NCBI GenBank assembly: GCA_963848085.1
Contig: CAWKCE010000005.1
Location: forward strand, 248,001-312,000
Length of the DNA stretch: 64,000 nucleotides
Direction of reading: 5' to 3'
Origin: CAWKCE01 sp032127035
Lineage (GTDB): Bacteria; Actinomycetota; Actinomycetes; JAHEKZ01
Shown here: positions 58,511 to 64,000 of the stretch, one piece after another
Layout of the letters: each line of letters begins with the position of its first letter
How positions within the stretch are numbered: position 1 is the stretch's first letter
Notes under the pieces: model-generated
What the model saw: only the letters and a program-made list of their open reading frames with translations
Databases searched by the model: none
What the model was told of the DNA's origin: nothing
Position numbers and translations under genes: made by a program

Positions 58511-59320
58511 CTACTCGTGCCCCGAGGCCAGCTCTCGACTGCGGTCGCGGGCGGCCTCCAGGGCCGCGAGGAAGGCGGCGCGCACCTTGTGGTTCTCCAT
58601 CTCCCGAATAGCGGCGATGGTCGTCCCGGCCGGAGACATGACTGCTTCGCGCAAGGTCTGCGGGGTGTCCCCCGAGTCACGCAGCATGACGGCCGACCCG
58701 ATGGCGGTCTGGACGATCAGGTCGTGGGCCACACTGCGCGGCAGGCCGAGAAGGATGCCGGCATCGGTCATCGCCTCGACGAGGTAGAAGAAGTACGCCG
58801 GGCCGCTCCCGGAAAGAGCAGTCACCGCATCCTGTTGGGACTCCGGTACGCGGATGGTGCGCCCCACGGACCTGAGGAGCTGCTCGGTGCGGGCCAGGTG
58901 CGACTCGGTCGCGTGGGAGCCGGCCGAAAGCGCGCTCATTGCCTGGTCCACCAGTACCGGGGTGTTGGACATCACTCGCACGACCGGGACGCCGGCCGCC
59001 AGGCGGCGCTCGATGAACTCCGTGGTGATGCCCGCGGCGACCGAGACCACGAGCTGTTCTGACGTGACGGACGGCTCGATCTCGGCCAGCAGCGCTCCCA
59101 TGTCCTGGGGCTTCACCGCCACGATGATTGTCTGCGCGGCCTTCACCGCGGCGTCGTTGTCCACCACCTCGACGCCGTACCGGTCGGCCAACCGCTCGGC
59201 ACGTTCCGCCTCCCGCGAGGTGACGAGCAGGTCAGCCGGCGAGCCACCCGCCCGGATCAGCCCGGACAGCAACGCCTCGCCCATCTTTCCGGCGCCGAGG
59301 ATCGCGATGCGGTCCGCCAT
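58511..59320 (-). CDS. proC: Pyrroline-5-carboxylate reductase
   Basis: NAD(P)H enzyme of 269 residues making proline from pyrroline-5-carboxylate. Rossmann motif AILGAGKMGEALLSGLI, VKPQDMGALL, VRVMSNTPVLVDQAMSAL and the C-terminal signature TALSGSGPAYFFYLVEAMTDAG. ATG at 59320, 11 bases after the proline dehydrogenase stop on the same strand. Having synthetic and degradative proline enzymes side by side suggests a proline/P5C redox cycle, though they could be regulated apart. Confidence 0.92.
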   Translation of the reverse strand: MADRIAILGAGKMGEALLSGLIRAGGSPADLLVTSREAERAERLADRYGVEVVDNDAAVKAAQTIIVAVKPQDMGALLAEIEPSVTSEQLVVSVAAGITTEFIERRLAAGVPVVRVMSNTPVLVDQAMSALSAGSHATESHLARTEQLLRSVGRTIRVPESQQDAVTALSGSGPAYFFYLVEAMTDAGILLGLPRSVAHDLIVQTAIGSAVMLRDSGDTPQTLREAVMSPAGTTIAAIREMENHKVRAAFLAALEAARDRSRELASGHE

Positions 59321-59331
59321 GCCCCACCTCC

Positions 59332-60261
59332 TCAGTCGCCGCCCAGCATGGCACGCACGCCGAGCATGAGGTTGGCCGGACGCTCGGCCATGCGGCGCAC
59401 GAGGTAGCCGTACCACTGGTCGCCGTACGGGACGTAGATGCGCACCTTTTCGCCGGCATCCAGGAGACGCCGCTGCTCGTCCCGACGGACGCCGTACAGC
59501 ATCTGGAACTCGTACGTCCCCTTCGCCCGGTCGTTTCGCACCGTCAAGGCCTCGGCCACCGCGATCAGCCGGTCGTCGTGCGTGGCCAGCATGGGGTAGC
59601 CGTTTCCGGCCATGAGGATCTTCAGGCATCGCACGAAGGCGAGGTCGACGTCGCTGCGCGCCTGGTGTGCCACCGATTCGGGCTCCTTGTACGCGCCCTT
59701 GCACAGCCGGATGCGCGATCCCGCAGTCGCCAGGTCCCGGCAGTCGCCCTCGGTCCGGCGCAGATAGGCCTGCAGCACCGCGCCGGTGTCGGGGAAGTCA
59801 TTCCGAAGCGTGTGCAACGCGTCGAGCGTGAGGTCGGTCGTGGTGTGGTCCTCCATGTCGAGCGTGACGGTGGTCCCGGCGGCCTCAGCGGCCTGGCAGA
59901 TCGCGCGGGCGTTGTCCGTGGCGAGCGCCGGCCCGTCACCACCGAGCGCCTGGCCGACCGCGGACAGCTTCACCGACACCTCGGCGCCACTGGTGAGGCC
60001 GGAGTCGGCGAGCCGGCCCAGGATCGTCACGTACGCGTCGCGAGTGGCGTCGGCCTGGGCGCGGTCCAGTGTGTCCTCGCCCAGGTGGTCGAGCGAGACG
60101 AAGTAGCCGGAACGCACGAGCTCGTCAGTGGCCCGCACTGCGTCGTCGTCGGTCTCTCCGGCCGCGAAGCGGGTCACCACGCCACCCACCCCGGGCGCCG
60201 TGGTGACGACCTTCTTCACTACGTCGCTGCGGGTGGCGGACAGCAGGATGTCGCGGAGCAC
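59332..60261 (-). CDS. Proline dehydrogenase
   Basis: Monofunctional FAD-dependent proline dehydrogenase, 309 residues, oxidising proline to pyrroline-5-carboxylate. Beta/alpha-barrel motifs: TLDMEDHTTTDLTLD, RIRLCKGAYKEPESVAHQ, LATHDDRLI, YEFQMLYGVRRDEQRRLL and the final VPYGDQWYGYLVRRMAERPANL. GTG at 60261 lies 6 bases after TACCCT (minus strand), a leaderless arrangement; a longer open frame upstream overlaps the ABC-2 gene. The companion P5C dehydrogenase is not in the window. Confidence 0.88.
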   Translation of the reverse strand: MLRDILLSATRSDVVKKVVTTAPGVGGVVTRFAAGETDDDAVRATDELVRSGYFVSLDHLGEDTLDRAQADATRDAYVTILGRLADSGLTSGAEVSVKLSAVGQALGGDGPALATDNARAICQAAEAAGTTVTLDMEDHTTTDLTLDALHTLRNDFPDTGAVLQAYLRRTEGDCRDLATAGSRIRLCKGAYKEPESVAHQARSDVDLAFVRCLKILMAGNGYPMLATHDDRLIAVAEALTVRNDRAKGTYEFQMLYGVRRDEQRRLLDAGEKVRIYVPYGDQWYGYLVRRMAERPANLMLGVRAMLGGD

Positions 60262-60332
60262 GGAGCCAGGGTAGAGCGTGCCGCCCACGGGCCATGTGAC
60301 GCCGGGTGGTCGGAGGTCTCGACGGGCAGGGC

Positions 60333-61070
60333 TCACGGGGTGCGGCGACGCAGCGTCGCCGCACCCAGCACCAGAGCCGCCAACGTGAAGCCGAGCACCA
60401 CCGCGAGGTTTCCCCACAGGGACGCTCCCACCGTGGGCGATGTCGTCAGGTGCTTCATGGCATCCACCGCATAGGACAGCGGCATCACCATCGAGACCAC
60501 CTCGAGCACCGGTGGCAGCTGGTCGCGTGCCACGAGCAGACCAGACAGCAGGAGCTGCGGAAAGATCACCGCGGGCATGAACTGCACGGCCTGGAACTCC
60601 GTCGCGGCGAACGCGCTGACCCACAGGCCGAGGGCTGTCCCCAGCAGAGCATCGGCCACCGCCACCAGGACGACCGCCCACGCCGGTCCGGCGACGTCCA
60701 GCCCGAACACGCTGAGGCTGAGGGTGGCGACGACAACTGCCTGCGCGGTCGCAGCCAGACCGAACGCGAGTGCGTAGCCACCGAGGAAGTCGGCCTTGCC
60801 CATCGGCATGGCGAGGAGTCGTTCGAGAGTCCCTGAACGACGCTCCCGCAGCGTCGTCACCGCGGTGATGAGGAACATGACGATGCACGGGAACAGGCCC
60901 AGCAGCGAGGCGCCGATCTGGTCGAAGAAGCCGGGCTGGTCGGAGTACATCCACGCGAGCAGCCCCATCAGCATGGTGGGCACGCCCAGGATGAGAGCGA
61001 TCGACCGGTGGTCGTGCCGGATCTGGGTCAGTGCCCGCCGCGCGGTTGCCCACGTGATGCGCCAGGTCAT
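60333..61070 (-). CDS. ABC-2 type exporter permease
   Basis: Membrane protein of 245 residues with about six helices. ABC-2 features: RRSGTLERLLAMPMGKADFLGGY before the third helix, and FPQLLLSGLLVARDQLPPVLEVVSMVMPLSYAVDAMKHL toward the C-terminus. ATG at 61070 overlaps the ATPase stop (ATGA). With the adjacent ATPase it forms a drug- or lipid-type exporter. Substrate unknown. Confidence 0.85.
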   Translation of the reverse strand: MTWRITWATARRALTQIRHDHRSIALILGVPTMLMGLLAWMYSDQPGFFDQIGASLLGLFPCIVMFLITAVTTLRERRSGTLERLLAMPMGKADFLGGYALAFGLAATAQAVVVATLSLSVFGLDVAGPAWAVVLVAVADALLGTALGLWVSAFAATEFQAVQFMPAVIFPQLLLSGLLVARDQLPPVLEVVSMVMPLSYAVDAMKHLTTSPTVGASLWGNLAVVLGFTLAALVLGAATLRRRTP

Positions 61071-61816
61071 CGGTCGCCGTTCGCCCCGGCCGGGCCGGCC
61101 CCGACCAGCTTCAGGAAGGCCTCTTCCACAGTGTCCGACTCGGTGCGCACCAGGAGCTCGGGCAACGTCGAGTCGGCGATCAGGTCACCCTCGCGGACGA
61201 GCAGCAGCCGGTGACACCTGGTCGCCTCGTCCATCACGTGGCTGGACACCAGGAGGGTCACGCCGCGGTCCGCGAGGTCGTGGAACAGCGACCACAGGTC
61301 GGACCGCAGGACCGGGTCCAGTCCAACGGTCGGCTCGTCCAGGACCAGCAGCTCCGGCGCGCCCAGCAGTGTCACCGCCAGCGACACGCGAGCGTGCTGC
61401 CCACCGGACATCTGCGAGACCACGCGGTCGGCAGCATCTGTCAGGTCCACCTCGGCCAGGACGCGGTCGACGTCGCTGGCCGGGGCGCCGAGGACGGCGG
61501 CGAAGTAGCTGAGGTTCTCCCGGGCGGTCAGGTCGGGGTACACCGACGGTGCCTGCGTGAGGTAGCCGACCCGGTGGCGGAGATCGGGAGACCCCGCCGG
61601 CAGCCCCAGCACGTCCACTACTCCGGACTCCACGATCTGGACCCCGACGAGTGCGCGCATGAGCGTGCTCTTCCCGCCCCCGGAGGGGCCAAGGAGGCCG
61701 GTCACCGTCCCCCGTTGGACGGTCAGCGACATCCCGTGCAGCACCTCCATCCCGCCGCGCACGACCCTCAGGTCGGACACCACCACCGCGGCATCACCCA
61801 CGCGGGGCTCGGTCAT
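61067..61816 (-). CDS. ABC-2 exporter ATP-binding protein
   Basis: ATPase of 249 residues. Walker A GPSGGGKST, Q-loop near VGYLTQAPSVYPDLT, signature MSGGQHARVSLAVTLL, Walker B LLVLDEPTVGLDP and VSSHVMDEATRCH. The C-terminal tail VRTESDTVEEAFLKLVG is typical of DrrA-like exporters. ATG at 61816 overlaps the stop of the TIM-barrel gene (ATGA). A longer upstream open frame runs inside that gene and is rejected. Confidence 0.88.
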   Translation of the reverse strand: MTEPRVGDAAVVVSDLRVVRGGMEVLHGMSLTVQRGTVTGLLGPSGGGKSTLMRALVGVQIVESGVVDVLGLPAGSPDLRHRVGYLTQAPSVYPDLTARENLSYFAAVLGAPASDVDRVLAEVDLTDAADRVVSQMSGGQHARVSLAVTLLGAPELLVLDEPTVGLDPVLRSDLWSLFHDLADRGVTLLVSSHVMDEATRCHRLLLVREGDLIADSTLPELLVRTESDTVEEAFLKLVGAGPAGANGDR

Positions 61817-62628
61817 TGGCGGGCTGACGGTGCTGCCAGGTGCAGGCGGGCGAACGCCAAGGACTCCGCGAGGTCCGCCTCGCGCTCTGCCCGCGTCGCC
61901 GCTCGCCGGGTGTTGACCTCGAGCACCACGGTTCCGGAGAAGTCCCCCACCGCGAGCTCCTCGAGGAGCTCGCCGCACGGCTGGCTCCCCCGGCCCGGGA
62001 CGAGGTGCTCGTCGCGGCTGATGCCGGTGCCGTCCGCCAAGTGGACGTGGGCCAGTCGGTCGCCCATGACCGTCGCCATCCCGAGCGCGTCCGATCCGGA
62101 CACAGCGGTGTGGGACAGATCGAGCGTCAGGTGCGGGAAGTCGAAGTCCACCGGGTTCCAGCTCGGGAGGTAGGCCTGGACCTCGCGGTTGCGGGCCCGC
62201 CAGGGGAACATGTTCTCCACGGCGAAGCGCACATCGGTCTCTTCCTCCATGCGCAGCACGCCCTCGACGAAGCTCCGGGCGTACTCCCGCTGCCAGCGGA
62301 AGGGCGGGTGGACGACGACCACGGACGCACCGACCCGCTCGGCGGCCTCGCGAGCGCGGTGCAGCTTCCCCCACGGCTCGCTTCCCCACACCCGCTGGGT
62401 GATGAGCAGGCACGGTGCGTGCACCGCGAGGACCGGCACCTGATGCTGGTCGGACAGGCGGGCCAACGCGTCCGCGTCCTGGCTGACCGAGTCGGTCCAC
62501 ACCATGACCTCGACACCGTCGTATCCGAGCTGGGCGGCCAGCTCGAAGGCCGACGCCGTCGACTCCGGGTAGACCGAGGCCGACGACAGCGCGACCTTCG
62601 CGTCGGGGACGACAACCGCATCGCTCAC
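61813..62628 (-). CDS. TIM-barrel sugar phosphate isomerase/epimerase-like protein
   Basis: Protein of 271 residues in the AP-endonuclease-2/xylose-isomerase-like superfamily. Segments: ELAAQLGYDGVEVMVW, VPVLAVHAPCLL, VVVHPPFRWQREY, FAVENMFPW, FDFPHLTLDLSHTAVSG, AHVHLADGTG and GTVVLEVNTRR, supplying the usual Glu/Asp/His metal ligands. It corresponds by position, from memory, to Rv0498. The true substrate is unknown. GTG at 62628, 7 bases after the ppx stop. Confidence 0.82.
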   Translation of the reverse strand: MSDAVVVPDAKVALSSASVYPESTASAFELAAQLGYDGVEVMVWTDSVSQDADALARLSDQHQVPVLAVHAPCLLITQRVWGSEPWGKLHRAREAAERVGASVVVVHPPFRWQREYARSFVEGVLRMEEETDVRFAVENMFPWRARNREVQAYLPSWNPVDFDFPHLTLDLSHTAVSGSDALGMATVMGDRLAHVHLADGTGISRDEHLVPGRGSQPCGELLEELAVGDFSGTVVLEVNTRRAATRAEREADLAESLAFARLHLAAPSARQ

Positions 62629-62635
62629 GCTGGCC

Positions 62636-63565
62636 TCACCGGGCCATCTGGTCGAGGCGGCGGAGGATCACGCCCTCCCGAAGCGCCCATGGGCAGACCT
62701 CCAGCCGATCGGCCTCCAGGAGGTCCATGGCACCGTCGGCCACGATCGCCCCGGCCAGCAGCTGACCTGCTCGCCCGACCGACACCCCAGGGAGCTCGGC
62801 TCGCTCCTGCACCGTCATCCTGGCAAGCATCGGCAACGACTCGACCAGCGCTGCGTGCGGCAGGAAGCGCTGCACGTACGGGCCGTCCGAGGAGGGGGCG
62901 GCCCCCGCGAGGCGGCTCAGCTGGCGGAAGGTCTTGGACGTGCCCACGACGTGAGATGGCCCGCCGAGCTGGATGATGTCGGCAACGTGGCGAGCGATCT
63001 CAGCACGCACATGCTTGCGGAGCAGCTTCACCTGTGACGCCTCGGGCGGGTCGCCGGAGAGGAACTCCCGGGTCAGCCGGCCGGCTCCCAGAGGCAGCGA
63101 GAACACGCCGTCGGGCTCCTCGCCGAACCCGGTCGCGACCTCCAGCGAGCCACCGCCGATGTCCAGGACCAATAGCCGGCCGCTGGACCACCCAAACCAC
63201 CGTCGTACCGCCAGGAACGTCAGCCGCGCCTCCGCCTCACCGCTGAGGACCTCCAGCGCCACCCCCGACCGCTGGAGAACCAGGTCGAGCACCTCATCCC
63301 CATTCGGCGCCTCCCGAATGGCCGACGTGGCGAAGGCGAGCATCTCCTCGACGCCCTTGTCCTCCGCAACCTGGACGGCCTCGCCGACAAAGGTGGCCAG
63401 CCGATCGGCGCCGTCGTCGCCAATGCGCCCCTCGGAGTCAAGAAACTCCGCCAGCCGCAGCTCGGTCTTGTACGAGTGCGCGGACCGCGGCGCAGCTCCG
63501 TGGTAGCCGTCCACGACGAGCAGGTGCACGGTGTTGGATCCGACGTCCAGCACTCCCAGCCTCAT
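62636..63565 (-). CDS. Ppx/GppA-family exopolyphosphatase / guanosine pentaphosphate phosphatase
   Basis: ASKHA-fold phosphatase of 309 residues. Motifs: LGVLDVGSNTVHLLVVD (phosphate 1), TSAIREAPNGDEVLD, LSGEAEARLTFLAVRRWFG and VLDIGGGSLEVATGFG. It is the short actinobacterial form (about 310 residues, without the C-terminal HD domain of E. coli Ppx). ATG at 63565, 7 bases after TAGCGT (minus strand), so leaderless. Divergent from the gene at the right edge. First gene of a unit with the TIM-barrel protein and ABC-2 exporter. Confidence 0.88.
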   Translation of the reverse strand: MRLGVLDVGSNTVHLLVVDGYHGAAPRSAHSYKTELRLAEFLDSEGRIGDDGADRLATFVGEAVQVAEDKGVEEMLAFATSAIREAPNGDEVLDLVLQRSGVALEVLSGEAEARLTFLAVRRWFGWSSGRLLVLDIGGGSLEVATGFGEEPDGVFSLPLGAGRLTREFLSGDPPEASQVKLLRKHVRAEIARHVADIIQLGGPSHVVGTSKTFRQLSRLAGAAPSSDGPYVQRFLPHAALVESLPMLARMTVQERAELPGVSVGRAGQLLAGAIVADGAMDLLEADRLEVCPWALREGVILRRLDQMAR

Positions 63566-63572
63566 CCCCCGG

Positions 63573-63602
63573 ACGCTACCCCCAGCCCCCCGCCTCTAGT
63601 CT
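63573..63602. promoter_or_regulatory. Divergent -10 boxes between ppx-like gene and right-edge gene
   Basis: Minus strand TAGCGT (complement of 63573-63578) ends 7 bases before the ppx ATG. Plus strand TAGTCT (63597-63602) ends 6 bases before the GTG at 63609. Both predict leaderless transcripts. Confidence 0.5.
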
Positions 63603-63608
63603 GTGGCG

Positions 63609-64000
63609 GTGCCCGAAGTGAGCCTCGACTTCCCCCGTGCCTGGGTGGAGTTCACCGACCCCGTCGACGCCGAGCAGGTCTTCCGGTGCGACGTCACCTG
63701 GCTGACGTCGAGCTGGACCTGCATCTTCGGCTCTGGCTGCAAGGGCATCTACTCTGACCGCGGCGACGACGGGTGCTGCACCCTCGGCGCCCACTTCTCG
63801 GACAAGGACGACGAGAAGCGCGTCAAGAAGTGGGCGGCCAAGCTCGGGCCAGAGGACTGGCAGTACCACGGGGCCAAGAAGATCACCGAGAAGGACGAGG
63901 ACGGCGGTCGCAAGACCAGGGTGGTGGACGGCGCCTGCGTCTTCCTCAACCGCCCGGGGTTCGCCGGCGGCCCCGGGTGCGCTCTCCACAAGCTGGCGCT
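63609..64000 (+). CDS. Cys-rich conserved actinobacterial protein (3'-truncated)
   Basis: GTG at 63609 opens a frame that runs to the end of the window without a stop (about 130 residues seen). It contains DVTWLTSSWTCIFGSGCKG and DDGCCTLGAHFSDKDDEKRV, and later GACVFLNRPGFAGGPGCALH, with at least seven cysteines, suggesting a metal or iron-sulfur site. From memory it resembles Rv0495c, which is also divergent from the Ppx gene in M. tuberculosis. Function unknown. Confidence 0.75.
   Translation, partial: MPEVSLDFPRAWVEFTDPVDAEQVFRCDVTWLTSSWTCIFGSGCKGIYSDRGDDGCCTLGAHFSDKDDEKRVKKWAAKLGPEDWQYHGAKKITEKDEDGGRKTRVVDGACVFLNRPGFAGGPGCALHKLA

Noticed and set aside
61817..62500. N-terminal extension of the ABC-2 ATPase gene
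   Set aside because: It overlaps the TIM-barrel gene in another frame; the ATG at 61816 overlaps that gene's stop, and Walker A follows at normal distance.

Overview
The window is a gene-dense, very GC-rich stretch (many GTG starts, stop/start overlaps of the ATGA/GTGA type) from an actinobacterium that is probably aerobic. The evidence is menaquinone synthesis genes, a fused CobA/HemD, a Rex regulator, BldC, the 32-residue ribosomal protein bS22, and a gene order from about 26.5 kb to the end that I recall, without having searched, as largely collinear (reversed) with M. tuberculosis Rv0495c-Rv0555. I cannot name the genus. I saw no rRNA, convincing tRNA, CRISPR array, insertion sequence or prophage. 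No gene-free stretch exceeds 300 bases.

Region 1 (1-1.5 kb): 3' part of menF, then a secreted amidase. Region 2 (1.5-10 kb): an IclR regulator and an operon for choline oxidation to glycine betaine (betB, betA) with a ProU-type betaine importer (proV, a fused double permease, proX). Region 3 (10-24.4 kb), the highlight: a non-pyrrolysine MttB/MtgB-type methyltransferase, divergent from an operon of a second IclR regulator, a corrinoid protein, MetV-like and MetF proteins, a methyl-THF:corrinoid methyltransferase, a RACo-type activator, a DUF1638 protein, a VOC protein and a luciferase-like oxidoreductase. A GntR regulator, a dimethylglycine dehydrogenase-like flavoenzyme and EtfBA follow. Together these read as one route from choline through glycine betaine and dimethylglycine to glycine. 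The first methyl group leaves on a corrinoid and is oxidised through folate. The later ones leave through a flavoprotein/ETF branch. Classical aerobes use a Rieske oxygenase or a betaine-homocysteine methyltransferase for the first step.

Region 4 (24.4-36 kb): antiporter flanked by hairpins, UspA, menD-menC-menB (-), menE-menA (+), TetR with a multidrug-type exporter, DUF4229, Lrp, a 42-codon small ORF and a small membrane protein. Region 5 (36-49.6 kb, all -): cytochrome c maturation (ccsB, resB, ccdA, tlpA), a histidine phosphatase, hemL, hemB, cobA/hemD, hemC, hemA, rex, a glutaredoxin-like protein and an acyl-CoA ligase. Region 6 (49.7-64 kb): CAP-domain protein, HAD phosphatase, acyltransferase, an epimerase-like protein, bS22, BldC, AcuC, a MacAB-like export set, proC, proline dehydrogenase, an ABC-2 exporter, a TIM-barrel protein, Ppx/GppA and, at the right edge, the start of a Cys-rich protein.

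Regulatory sequence is unusually readable: matching palindromes at the iclR1 start and at the betB promoter, a promoter/operator before iclR2, a perfect 18-bp TetR-type operator, a 16-bp palindrome between lrp and the small ORF, and many -10 boxes 6-7 bases before a start codon, implying leaderless mRNAs.
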